The position numbers and the translations under genes are program-made. 64,000 nucleotides of DNA, taken from contig NC_054746.1 of the NCBI RefSeq assembly GCF_018143015.1, positions 28,485,129 to 28,549,128 on the forward strand, in the 5' to 3' direction. The notes under the pieces are model-generated. The model did not search any database. It saw only the letters and a list, made by a program, of their open reading frames with translations, and had not been told where the DNA came from. Positions 48,292 to 60,400 of this stretch are shown in pieces (position 1 is the first letter of the stretch; every line of letters begins with the position of its first letter). The stretch is from Lytechinus variegatus (Eukaryota > Echinodermata > Echinoidea > Temnopleuroida > Toxopneustidae).

Positions 48292-51200
48292 ATGATGGCA
48301 TCTTCCAAACAATTCCAAGGAAAGAAGAATCAAGCAAAGGATGTAATTGCAGCACTTTGTCATATTCTGAATTCACATTCTTCAATAACCAGGATTACCC
48401 CTGAGCAGTTTAGACAAGCAAAGTTTGATCAACCTGAAGCTGTAAGTAGATCTAGTCATTCTACTTTTTTTCTAGCGTAGATCTTGACTCTAATTAGCAG
48501 ATTAGCGTTTATGAAAATCAAATTCAAACTCAGACTCAAAGAGTAAAATGATTTGAATAAAAAATCAAGAGGGAAATTCTTTTTACTTTAGTAGACCCAA
48601 GTCCCAAGTTTGTCTAAATCTTTGACTTTTTTAGAAGGTCGATCAAATGAATATTCCTCATTAGGGTCTAGATCTACTAAAACCAAATTTGTAAACTGTA
48701 TCAACTGCAACTTGTGGATTAGAGCTTTATTTGTATTCATGTTTAATTTGAATGATTAGGTATTAACTTCCATTGTTGAGCTGTGTGTTACAATTAGAAA
48801 TCATTTACTAAAAGAATGCTAAACTCAGAAATGCCATATTGTTCCTTTTTTTTTATTGTTGTAATTTATGTACATGTACCTTCTTATTTCACTCAGATTT
48901 CATCAATGTGGTTGTTACTCCAAGAACTACTGCAACTCAACTTTAAGTTATCAGTTATCAACAAACCTACAAAGACTAGCTTCAAAAAGGCAGATTTTCA
49001 GTCAATACTTTACCAGATTGGTTACAGGTGCCCTGGTTTCCATGGCGATGATGTTGGAAGCAGAGACATCCTCCTGGCCATAGGATGGCTCCTTGCAAAG
49101 TCAAGCTTTGTGTCTGAACTGGTGAAAATCAAGCTACAAGATTCATTCCAATCAATTTCAAGCTTTCATCTTGGAGCAGCTCAGAAAGCCTTAAATTCAG
49201 GGAATGACAAGACTTCATCTCAGGTGAGGATAAACACTTTAGATACATGTAGAGCCTAATTTTTTTAAAAGAAAATAAGAGGACCTAAGTTATAGTAATT
49301 GCATTCTTTTAATCTTAAAATAAATGGTTAGATTGAAATTGTATTCTTTCATTTGATTTATCAATGCAAATAAACGAACATGGTTGATACTTATTGATGA
49401 TATTTATCATACAAAATCTAGCATACTGAAGATTAAAACATTACCTTTCTCAAATTGCTTACAGCCAAATTGCATTATGCTAAATTCAAAACAAAAATAT
49501 ATATAGCACTAATCATATGAAATAATTAGATGATTTTGTGGGAACTTTAGATACCGTATTACATAGTTAAGCTACACTGATTGAAAGTGGATGCAAGAAA
49601 CTATAGGCCTAATCAAAACTCATAAATCTAAGAATAAAAAGTGAGAAATTATCCCCAACTAATTCACCAATGCATCTCTTTGTTTCAAATGGCATAGCTA
49701 TGGCCTAAAGATTAATTACCGGTAGTAATATTGAAATGATTTTTATTCATCCATCCTCTGATCTTCATCATGTTACATTATTAAATCCATCCTCTAATCT
49801 CGCATCAGAAAATATTTGCTCTTTTCAAACTATTGTTTTAGGGGCTAAAGCAGACTGTCCCATCGTCTCCCAATGGACAGGCCAAATACCTTGTGTGGCT
49901 GATGGGGCGACTCAAGTTAACTCTGAAGGCTCTTTTCTGTGAACAACAAGGTCTATGTGCAGCAATGCATCACATACATGAAGCTACTCAAGGCGTTAGC
50001 ATGCCACATCCTAGTCCTATTAATCATCTTACAGCATGGGAGACCTTTATACTCAGACATCCAAAGCAGTTACAACAAGTAAGATGGGGTTTTTATTCCC
50101 ACACAAACTCATGTTACATCTACTGATATGTATCAAGGGTAAATTCCTAAGCATCTTTTTATGTCAGTTTTAAGGCTCTTTGTGAACATCTATTATTGAA
50201 AAGCTTTAAAATACACCTATTATTTGCATTGTCCTTTTCCTCACATTAACTATGCACACCCTACAGGTACAGGTCACCTTTGATGGTGCCAAAATATTTT
50301 AGGTGACAATACTCCAGTGATAAAATAGAGTAGATGATGTTTTAACTCCCCATCTGTCATGTACACTATGTTTGATTTATGAATGGTTAAGGCCCCCCAA
50401 AAAGATTTCTGATCTGATGTTATTTTTTAGTGGGTGTGGCTTGGCTGATTTGTAAAATAAGCATAACACTTCTCGGAATCTGATTTGTGAGACTTTTTAG
50501 TGATATAACCTGCTGACGTAAATCATAAAATATCCCCAAAGTTATAACAGTACAACAGTCTTCAGAAGATCAATCCAGGCTTGTAAGTGCCCTACTGTCA
50601 AGGTTATGGAGGATGGAACTTGAAAAACCTTTTAAGAAATACTCCATAACATTATTTCAAAAGACTCCTCTCTGTAACAATACCAGTAGAAAGAGTTGAA
50701 ATTAATTTTCAAGATAAACTCTTGCTATCAAATCTGACAGGTCAGAGTCTACAGTGCTTTTATAGAGTGGAATCTTGCAAAATCAAATCAGTTGGTCAGT
50801 CTGCCTTCTACTATTTACATTCTTCCTTTTGTAATATTTCATGTACAGTATAGTTTAATGATGGTAATAGTGATGAAACCAGCTCAATTATTTCTTCAAT
50901 TGTTAGTGACTAAGGATAGGCTATTCATGGACGGTATAAGTAAAGATTTTTTTTCTGTTGTATTTTTCTTAGTACCTTTTGCACCTTGATAAACAAGCAT
51001 CTCTTCTTCAAGCATGTGTAACCTGGAAAGAAGCCGAGCCTGTATTTTGGCAGTGGATGGTGAGTAGAGTTGTAATCAAATTGGAAAAAAATCTAATTAT
51101 AAGCCTTTTAACTCAATAAGCTTAATGCCCTAGGTAACTAGGGCTGTAATCTTTGTGTAATATTTGAAATGACATTGTGTTCAGTGCAATAAAGATCATG

Positions 51201-54200
51201 TTCACTCGAATTATTACCGTAAGCAAGCTGAATAGAAGAATAAACATGGGGAAAAATAATGAAAACCTGAAAGAAATTTTGGATGGAGAAAAAAAGTGCG
51301 ACAGAAGTAATACCAGGGTATCATGTGGTAATACCATTTTATGAAACAATGCAAAAGTTAGAAGAAATTCCTCATATACTGGGTATACTAGGCATTTAAT
51401 TACAGGATATAAAGTTGTTGAGTAGGATTTCATTGCCCCCTTCCTCTCTTCTCTCATCCTCAAAAGATGAATATTATTTTATCCCTCTTGATTCAAATTG
51501 TTCTGTATTTCAAAAGACCTTTTTGCCTTTGAAATCACTGAAACACCCAAGGCTGATGATTCAGAGTTCAAATCATTGCCCAAAATATATATTACCTGTA
51601 AAGATTTGATGGAAATGTATTACAAAGGTATTGCATTTCAAAATCTAAGTACCAGTAGAATAATTTTTCAAATTAAAGTCAAATTTGCCTCTGGATCTTC
51701 TTAGTCTACACTCTGCAGTCACATACCCTTGGTTTTCACAGTTCACATAGTGAATAATGCAGAGTCTGAATTAGTGAGACTAGATTCACTATGTACTGTG
51801 GCTGGCTGTTATTTGACACAGACAGAGTCATTGGAAGCTAGTCTTTACTCCAGACCTGTTATTGGTTGAAGTGTCAAATATGAGTCTGTGCTTGCAGACA
51901 GAATCTATACTGGTATTAGTGAAATAACTGTGACTTAAAAAAATAACTTTCATCACTAAAACTGATTATAGGACACATTATTTCTAATTATATTGTGCTC
52001 CCACAACTGGGCGTTGTGGCTTGCGCCTGTAATCCAAGCTGTGGGGAAGTTACAAATTGATGCAAAGGTTTGAGGTTCGAGCCCTGATCACGTCTTTTGG
52101 ATGGTGACGTAAATAATCATACCTGATTGATACACGTCTGTCAAACACTCAAAATACACACACTATATTGTGAATCCTTACAAATTTTGTTATAGATAAT
52201 TTCACAAACTTATGCAAGGTTGACTATATTTATGCCTATTTTCTTCTTCCACACTGTGAAGCTGTGATCCTTTGAAACATTTATGGTTATGTGTGATTTC
52301 TTCAACCACAGGTGAGCGTCCACGAAGCGAAACTGTCGTCTGATCCAGAGAGCGCTGTTCCACCCATCTCATCCAACAATCAATATGCCCAACACATGGT
52401 AGCAACCACAAAGTTATCTAGACGATTACAGCAACTAGATGATCTTGAGAATGAACTAACCAGAGAGTGCAAAAGTTTGGAGGATGAACTTGAATCAAGA
52501 GGGGTCAATGACCTTGTCAATCAGGTAAAATCATATATAATAATTTCATGATGAAAATTTCAATGTAGTGACCCCTTCATAAGGAGAATGATAAAAAAGA
52601 ACAGTATGGAAATAGGTAAATAGTTCATGAAATATTAATGGAATATATGAAATAATTGCTTCACAAGAAATTGAATAGGAAGATCAGTGAATAGATTTAT
52701 TTACTTATTTATTCATTTATTATGTCTTATTTTACCAGGGTGACTCTGTCAGTTGTTCAAACACTGTTATACTTAGAGGCCCTGGAATACAATAACAAAA
52801 AATACATTAGAAAACAATTACAGAACATGAACATAAAACTTATTGTCATCTACATATAGTTCAGTGGAGTGGAATCAGCAACCGCATGGAGTAAGGCACA
52901 TGAAATTGTTTGTTGGTATACTAAAATTGGTTAGAAATATAGATATGTAAGATATATTTTACTGTATTAGGTGAGTGAGTCATTTACTAGAGGAATTTTA
53001 TGAGGGGTGTTAACTAGTTTTGGGTCACTTTCCAGAATCTTGCAGAAAATGTGTATGTGGAAGGTGCCTGCCTTACATCATGCGGTAAACAATTCCACTC
53101 CACTGCACCAACATGGGAAAAAGCTTGTTTGCCAGAATTTGTCCTTGCTTTTGGTATCAAAAGTCCATCAGTTATTGCAGCTCTGGTTCTGTAACTATGA
53201 ATAGAATTCACTTTGTCAAATAAATTGGTCAGGTATTTTGGTGCCTGTCCATTTATAGCTTTATATACCAGCTTTATACATAATTGCATTTTCCACCGAT
53301 TTTCAATTGATGTCCAGTTCAACTGACTCAAAACATAATCTGTGGAAGTACGTGTACCAACTCCAAGGACAATTCGTGCCATTTTATGTTGTTTCACAAG
53401 CGATTCTTTGGTCGCAATTGCACAATTTGACCAAGCAGTGGTCATTCTGCTATGATTCAGGATTTTCTAAGTTACATTACTATTGGGTTGGTAGTGTGGA
53501 GGGGTGTTGTAGGATGTCAAGTAAACTCTCCAAATACAGTCATAAGTAAAGATAAATAGCTGCCTAACACATTAAGTATTGTCTGTGTAAAAGGTCTTAA
53601 CTGATAATACAAGATATCCAGTGACTATGACGAAATGTGATATTAAATTGCTGAATGAATAAAAAAATTGATTTGAATGTTTTGGTGTAATTTGTTAATA
53701 CATTACTTGTATATTTGGTTAATTGTAAATTCTTTTTAATAATCATATATGTTAATAAACAAATTGGACAAATTCTGATATATGATTCATAAGAACCAAA
53801 AACAACAAACTGTACAGACAGCAAATTTCATTTTGAAGTGGTGAGTAGTTTTGCACAAGATATATTCTGCAATTCTATAATGTTATGTTCTTTTCATGTT
53901 GTCTTCAAGTTGACAGCGTATTGTTTCTTTGGAAATATTGTTTGTTTTGGTTCTAGTTCTCATTGAAATCAGGATACAGGAAACAATTGTGTTGCTTTAA
54001 AAAGATATTTATCAACAACCATTCTATCTATTTCCTGGTTTTTGACACATCTTTTTCATGGATTTCTGAGAAGGAAGTTTACAGTTCATGCAAAAGTCCA
54101 TTCAGTGACAGACCATGACCCGGAGGAGACAAAGCATTGGAGGGGCACTGTATTGTTTGTGAACAATGCTGTGCCCCTCCAATGCTTTGTCTCCTCCGGG

Positions 54201-54661
54201 TCACGGTCTGCCACTGAGTCCATTGATTATCTAGAGTATTATGCATCAACTTATATTAGTAATATCACTTTCATTTTCTCTTGCAGTTATCTGATCAATC
54301 CAACATACACAAGAGAAAGGTAGACATGGACAACGCAGTAAGAGCTCAGCTCACCAAAAGCTTTGAAGAACACCGGAAGAAGCACACAAAGAACTTTCCT
54401 CTTTCATCGGTTCAGTTTTCCTTCAAGCCTGGACAGACAAAGAATGCTCGCTTAAAAGCTGAACCTCTCCCTCCAAATACCCTCAACATCAGTGATGAGA
54501 TAAAGAGAATGTCTGATGTTGCAAGAAGGCTGGAAGAAGAGCTGGACACTGTTAAACTCAAACAGCAGCAAATATTAGATGGCTTTGCAGAAGGGTTGAT
54601 GAATGTTGTGTGCATCCCACCTATGTTAGAAAAGACTAGCTATTCATCATCAGGAACATAA
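48292..54661 (+). CDS. TEDC1: Tubulin epsilon and delta complex protein 1 (462 aa, 6 exons)
   Basis: Exons: 48292-48441, 48897-49223, 49842-50078, 50973-51059, 52312-52524 and 54287-54661. Every intron is GT-AG and phase 0. TEDC1 (C14orf80) works with TEDC2 and delta/epsilon tubulin in building stable triplet centrioles. Family signatures: FRQAKFDQPEA (near residue 40; human FRRAKFDRPEA), SRDILLAIGWLLAKSSF (exon 2), YLVWLMGRLKLTLKALFCEQ (exon 3) and WKEAEPVFWQWM (exon 4). Exons 5 and 6 are rich in Glu, Lys and Leu and should form coiled coil (QQLDDLENELTRECKSLEDE; VARRLEEELDTVKLKQQQIL). The human protein is of similar length. Two ATG codons stand at the start; I used the first. Introns contain a 7SL-like SINE, a LINE tail and a hAT MITE. 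Confidence 0.9.
52007..52145 (+). mobile_element. SINE with 7SL/Alu-like head
   Basis: GGGCGTTGTGGC (52009-52020) and TTGCGCCTGTAATCCAAGC (52021-52039) closely follow the 5' end of 7SL RNA and Alu (GGGCG-GTGGC, GCGCCTGTAATCC). Downstream, GGTTCGAGCCC (52074-52084) is a good pol III B box, and CGTCTTTTGGATGGTGACGT resembles tails of tRNA-type SINEs of marine invertebrates. The head could be 7SL-derived or a convergent tRNA-type head. It lies in TEDC1 intron 4. Confidence 0.5.
52700..53500 (-). mobile_element. LINE ORF2 C-terminal fragment plus 3' region (CR1/L2-like)
   Basis: The minus-strand frame at 53014-53445 encodes KQHKMARIVLGVGTRTSTDY, WTSIENRWKMQLCIKLVYKA, NGQAPKYLTNLFD and VEWNCLPHDVRQAPS. 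This is the conserved tail following reverse transcriptase in CR1/L2-type LINEs. The lower-coordinate part (52700-53010) is the presumed 3' UTR, ending in an AT-rich TTTATTTA stretch. It is 5'-truncated and sits in TEDC1 intron 5. Confidence 0.82.
54103..54216. mobile_element. hAT-type hairpin MITE, copy B (114 bp)
   Basis: CAGTGACAGACCATGACCCG ... GAGACAAAGCATTGGAGGGG pairs with CCCCTCCAATGCTTTGTCTC ... GGTCACGGTCTGCCACTG. A perfect 8-bp duplication AGTCCATT flanks it (54095-54102, 54217-54224). It is the same family as 39475-39596. It ends 70 bp before TEDC1 exon 6. Confidence 0.9.
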
Positions 54662-54998
54662 CAGTCCAAATTCGCAAAGGAAATTTATTTCAATCCCCCT
54701 CTTGGATATTTATATACTTAAATTCTCACTGAATGTGATTCAATTATATATACTTCCCCTTAATCAATTGACTACTGTATTCTTGAATTTCAATAGACTA
54801 TGTGCAGGCACCGCCTGGTTCCAGTAGGCAAAGGATTAATGTGTTTCCATTATATTCATTGGGCATGCACAACAACTATGGAGGGGTTTCAACAGTGGTT
54901 TAGAATTTGTGAAAGACTATGCAAAGCTGGATTCGAAGTATAGATATGTATATTCTGAACGAGCTAAATTATGAGAGAGGTTATATACAGAATACAGG

Positions 54999-55310
54999 GG
55001 CCCATATTCTGAACTCTGGTTTAGATTAAACCCTGGTTTAAAGTTGTGGTTTAACTATGGAGAGCCAAGCGGGGCACAAATCCCTAACAGTACACATTCA
55101 TTTTATTAACTCACATGACACCCAAATTGTTCATAATTGTCTTGGAATGACAACTAACATATTTTTCTTCCGTATAAAAGCAAAACGAAACAAAATAGTA
55201 GACCTAAGAAAGATGCAATATAAACAGAATCTTTTAATTTTTGGCTCACGATAATTTTAGCACGGAGTTAGACCGCGGTCTAAGTTATACCTGACTTCAG
55301 AATACGGGCC
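54999..55310. mobile_element. MITE, second copy of the 5.4-kb Harbinger-like family
   Basis: The left end is GGCCCATATTCTGAACTCTG and the right end CTGACTTCAGAATACGGGCC; both match the element at 5448-5774, as does the internal TTTAAAGTTGTGGTTTAA. AGG borders both sides (54996-54998, 55311-55313). Its position suggests it is part of the TEDC1 3' UTR. Confidence 0.68.
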
Positions 55311-55400
55311 AGGAGGTTTAGATATTCACTCATTTGCCTTGAATTTTTATATACAACACGCACACCAATTGCAATTCAACTTTGGAAGGCAGAAAGTTTA

Positions 55401-55406
55401 AATAAA
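55401..55406 (+). promoter_or_regulatory. Candidate polyadenylation signal of TEDC1
   Basis: AATAAA about 740 bp after the TEDC1 stop codon, downstream of the MITE, followed by GTGTAAGTTC and a T/G-rich stretch. It is the first convincing hexamer after the stop that I noticed. Confidence 0.4.
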
Positions 55407-57081
55407 GTGTAAGTTCATCTATGCTATAGTCTGTAGCCTCTTCATTCTTCACATTGAATTATTTATTAAAAAAGAGCAAGAACAAGATAGGGAGAGAGAG
55501 AGAGAGAGAAACAGAAAAAAGAGAGCTACATGGGGATGGGGAAAGGAAAGATGAGTGTAAGGAAGAGGGGTAGATTATGTTGTATGCTTTTGAAAAAATG
55601 CATGAAAGAGATTTTTTTGTATTTATGTCTTAAATTGATTCAAATGCAATCACAATATTTACAAGTAATTAAAATAAAAGGAAATAGTATGAATAAAAAA
55701 ATCAAACAAACTATTAAACAAGTATATAATAACAATATAGTAATAAAGATAAAACTCTAAATGTTGGCAACTAAGTTCAGTTAGGCAATAGAGGCACATT
55801 GAGTTACTCAGCCCAAACTAGTATCCCTAACAATGATAGAAAATTTAATTTGTGTAGCTCGATGATGTCATAAAACCTACAGAAAAAGGGTTTTGTGCCA
55901 CCCTGACTTTGATTTTAGCTTTATTTCATATGGAGGAAGGTCCGGTGACATCTATATATATGTAGATAGTGAAAGATAGACATATATGAGATAACTGCTA
56001 TGAGCTTGTCATGGAGGAGAAATGGCTGAGGAAATTCAAGCAAAATTTGATAATAGAAATGGAAATCATAGCAGCTCATTATTGTCTTTGATAATTATTG
56101 TTAATAAGTATTATCATAACCCTCTTCACTATTATATATGTAGTAGTGTACCATTGTTGGTTATTATATATCATTGCATTTAGATTATAATTTGAGTATA
56201 ATGCACAACATATTTTTCAAACTGAAATACACATTTAAAAAGCATTCAGCATATACCGTAACCTTTTGAAGATAAGAAAAAAAAATGAAAATGAAAACAA
56301 AAATGAAATGAAAAAAAATAGAGAAACACATTCCACACAAATGAGATTACAGCTTTAGAAATAGAAATTCAAAAATGTTATATGGGAATGATGTATGAAA
56401 GCACTTTCTCATTTTTTTATAATGGAGCCCTATGTATAATGATTCCAACCCGTGTAGCATCAGATGGTTTAAATTAGATTTTAAAAATGTCATTATCAGT
56501 GAGAACTAAAATTATGATGACATTTTGAAGTATTGCATTGTATCTTGAAACAGTTATAATGCCTCATGTATATTAAGTGGTGTAAAAGATAATTTTCTCA
56601 TGTAGGCTTGGGTATGAAATTTATCTGCTCCAGGGCATTAAAACATGGTTTGACATACGGTACCCAATTAGAATGTGAAAGATATTCACTGTAGCTTTTG
56701 TTGGTGAATACGCATATGATTATGATGATTGCAAATAAAATCAAATTCAATACAATATGAACATTTAAACTGAATTGATTGTTTCACTAATTGCAGACCA
56801 TCAAACATGTCGTAAAATCCCTGTTTTAATGCATAACTTATTTTGCACTTTACTTGATTGAAATTTTTACCAGGATGTTTGTTTAATTTTACTCAATTGA
56901 CTCGAGTCAAATCCAAGCTTGAAAAAGTTTTGAAAGTGGTGCCAGGTGGTGTGATCAACAGACATCCTTTGGAAAGATATAGTTCAGTTTATCTTTGAAA
57001 GTATTTCATGTTCATTTTCTTTTTCTTGTGATCTTTATAGCTTTGAAAGGAAGATGAGCTTGTTGTTCAGAAGAGGCAATG

Positions 57082-57127
57082 CGTCATACTCATCTAAGCG
57101 GTGGCGTCATACTCATCTAAGCGGTGA
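57082..57127 (+). repeat. Exact 23-bp tandem duplication upstream of ERO1
   Basis: The unit starting GCGTCATACTCATCTAAGCG is present twice without mismatch, about 360-400 bp before the ERO1 start codon. Fourteen bases later comes CCACGTAA (57141-57148), one change from CCACGTCA, the complement of the unfolded-protein-response element. ERO1 genes are stress-induced in other animals, so a regulatory role is possible but unproven. Confidence 0.6.
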
Positions 57128-57484
57128 ACGTGCATAATGCCACGTAATCCTAAAAGTATAATCCACTTGCAATAAAGTTGAACCACAAAACAGAGGAGTG
57201 ACCTTAGTCTTTGCACAAGTGTAATCAGTTATGGTACATTACTATTATTTCGTTCATCGATTTATTAATGTTATTTTCAAAGCTTTATTTTTAAATAATA
57301 CATAATCAAAATTAATTTGAATATGTACATTAGCAAAAAAATATGCAAAGAGTTATATGAAAAATTGTTTATTTTTATTTATCTTGAATAAAAACTAAAT
57401 TAATGTCAGCGATTACACACGAGCATATTTTGAAGCATACGGAGGGAAACTCTCTTTCATTCTCGTCTATGACTTGCTAGTATC

Positions 57485-60400
57485 ATGGCTTCTCATGTCA
57501 GGATGTATATTTCTTTCCTCCTTGTCCTCTGCTTCATGTGCTTATGCAGTTCATCATTTTCTGGAAGTCTCACAAAAAGCAAAAATGATGTCCACCGCTG
57601 TTTTTGTGAGGTACGTAAGCTAAGCTATTTTTGGTTTAACTGCAAAGGGGAACCTCGGCCGGGGCTCGGCTTCGCGATTCGCTGATTGCTGGCCCATTTA
57701 TCAGTGGCAGTCGCATTGCATTGCAACTTGTCGTATGGGCGGGGGCATTTCTACTTTTGCCTTTTGGAGCTCGCTCGAGCTCTGAAGATTTTGAAATATT
57801 ATATTACATTTTCTTCATAGAGTAGTGATACATTTTATTTTTATAGATCATTCTGGATTATGTTTAAGAAATCAAATCATGGATATTTATTCAATTTTAA
57901 GATGAGCCAGGTGTATTTTGAGAGTAAAAATCATTTGCTATTCCTGGCTGCTGGAGTGGAGTGAATTAGAGCATGGCTACTGAAGTCTTAACACCAGTCA
58001 ATTGTTATCTTTTCTGCAAATAGTCCTAATTGGAAATTCTAGTCTAGGTCTTTACTTTCAGAAATAGATTTCTATCTCTTTGGGGGAAATTTTTAATTGA
58101 TGAAAAAAGAAATTGTGACTGTGAGCGAATTTATATGTCAGAGACAGAAATATGATTTATCTCTGAAGATTCATCATTTCATAGATTTCCATTATTTTAA
58201 TTTTGGTATGATTTATCCATAGATTGTTCATCTTTTCAAGGCCTTTGTTCCCTCATGTACAATGTATTCTATATCCATCTACGTGTATTGTCTAATAGTC
58301 TTCACAATTCTTTAAATTACTATTACACTTTAAAAGCAGCAAACATTAGATTTGGCTAACGGAACAGAGGTTGTTCTCTGCTTTTTATAGTGTAATGTTT
58401 GAGTTAAAAAATTGTGAGTACACATAGATCTACATTGAATTACAATTCATCTTTCCAATATGTTGGTCTTTAAATTGATTCATCTCTTCAATACTATAAT
58501 ATTCACCTAAATGTTTAAAAAAAAGTCCTTTTTAATTCTCTTCAAATTTTTGTAGCTTCATTATCCTGCTAATTTTTTCCCATATATATAAATTTATCTT
58601 TTATAAGAATTAATAAATCAAGACAGACAATGAAAAGATGAATAAAATTGATGAATATTAAGTTTTATTGTATGGTATAGCCTATGGAGTTGAATGAGTG
58701 GGCAGGGATAATACAATGTGACTAAAGTTTTCTTTGGTTTCAATGACCTGAACTTTTGATTTTCGACATGGGCTCTACTTTAACTTTAAATTAAGTATCA
58801 ACTATCAAAAGTTCAAAACTACAAATCAATTGCCGGTAAGAAAAATAGGAATTGGTAAATGTCAACAGAATAATCGATTCATATCTGATAAATTATTAAT
58901 CCCCTATTTTTTTTCCTCTAACTTACCTAGGGGGCTCTTTCACTTTTCAGACCCCATTTTTCGCAATCTGCTGTGCAATTTTTTTTCCATGCCACTTGCT
59001 GACTTTTTAACTTGAAGTCTCGCACACTTTTGAGACAAAATTTATGATGCCCGGGCATGCGGTCACAAAGTTCATACATATTATATAAGTGCATGTTAAA
59101 CCAAAATTGCTTTAAAGGTAAATGCTAGTTTTGGTAAAGATATAAAAATGAGTTCGTACATAATCCAATGAAATGACCACTAAAGTGTCTGTTTGTATAA
59201 ATAAAACGCATGTGCTAAAGGATTCTGGAAGAAATTGTGTAATTGCTGAGAAATCAGCAAATAAGCACGGGATTCGGGTAGGGCGTCGGGCCCGACGCCC
59301 TAAGCAATAATTATACATTGTCCCACGTGCGCTTATCTGTGTTGGGGATTTTCGGTGTGAACATTTTTCAGCGTACAGGTAGATTTCAAGATTTCACAAA
59401 GTCCAGTTAATGTAACTGTACCAGATCTCGATCCTCGATAATATACTGGCAATTAAGCCTTGTTTTACAGACTTTCTCATGAAATCAGTGTTAACTGCAA
59501 CTACTGGAATTTCTCTTTAAAATGTATCATGTACAAAGTTGATACAAAATCTGTTTCATCTAAAACCATTAAATAAGTGATTATTCTCACTTTTTTTTTC
59601 ATAACAGTCATTGGATTTGATGCTTTTTATGACTGAAATAGTGTCCCTGAATCAGTGACCTTAATGAAATTTGTATAAAATACAGTTTAGATAAAAGAAT
59701 TAAAAAAACAAAGAAATACAAAAGGAATTTAAAAATACAGTAAAATACACAAGAAATTGATTCATTCTGGTAATGAATTTTTCTTAATTTATAGTTGTAA
59801 GGAATGTTATAAAGAATATTTTCACCAGAAGTTAATTTTCTAGGAGCTTTATTTAGTGAATTAGAGCAAAAAGTACAATTTCATAAATTGAGTATTGATT
59901 CATTTATAAAAAGATATCTGAATTTTGTGCAGTTTACTTATGCAGTAAAGTAGGTTATGTCATTCTCTGTCTTTGTGCACATTTTTGTCATGATAGCGTG
60001 ATTTGAGGCCAAGATTTTAGGGGACCTAAAAGTAAAAGTCCCCTCCCCCCGACTTTAGGCTCGCAAAGTAGCTCAGGTACTGTAAGTTGGGGCTAAATAT
60101 TCTAAAAGACATTTACAAAGTAAACGTTTTCCAAAAGTATTTGTAAAAGGAGAAAGATTTTAGTGACAGTATAGGTCTACCTTTACCTGTAATTACCATT
60201 TAGGCAAACAAACAACTACTTAGTCACTGGTGTCATGTTGTGTAGACTTTCAGTAATCTTAGATACAAATGAATATGAGAAACGAAATGGGATTGAAGGT
60301 CTATGCAAATGGAATCATGTTATAATAATTATCATATTTTGATTTTTAACTTATTCATGCTTTTGGGCTCCTTTCCTTAACTTGCAAAAAAAAAATTATC

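Larger units (their letters stand above)
54662..57484. other. Intergenic region between TEDC1 and ERO1
   Basis: The genes are in tandem. The region begins with TEDC1 3' UTR, includes a MITE (54999-55310) and a GA microsatellite (about 55491-55519), then AT-rich sequence without a supported exon. The last few hundred bases form the ERO1 5' flank, with a 23-bp tandem duplication at 57082-57127 and a CCACGTAA box at 57141-57148. Confidence 0.55.

Noticed and set aside
57141-57148. A full ER stress response element (CCAAT-N9-CCACG) at ERO1
   Set aside because: CCACG is present, but no CCAAT stands nine bases upstream. Only a partial UPR-type match remains, reported at low weight.
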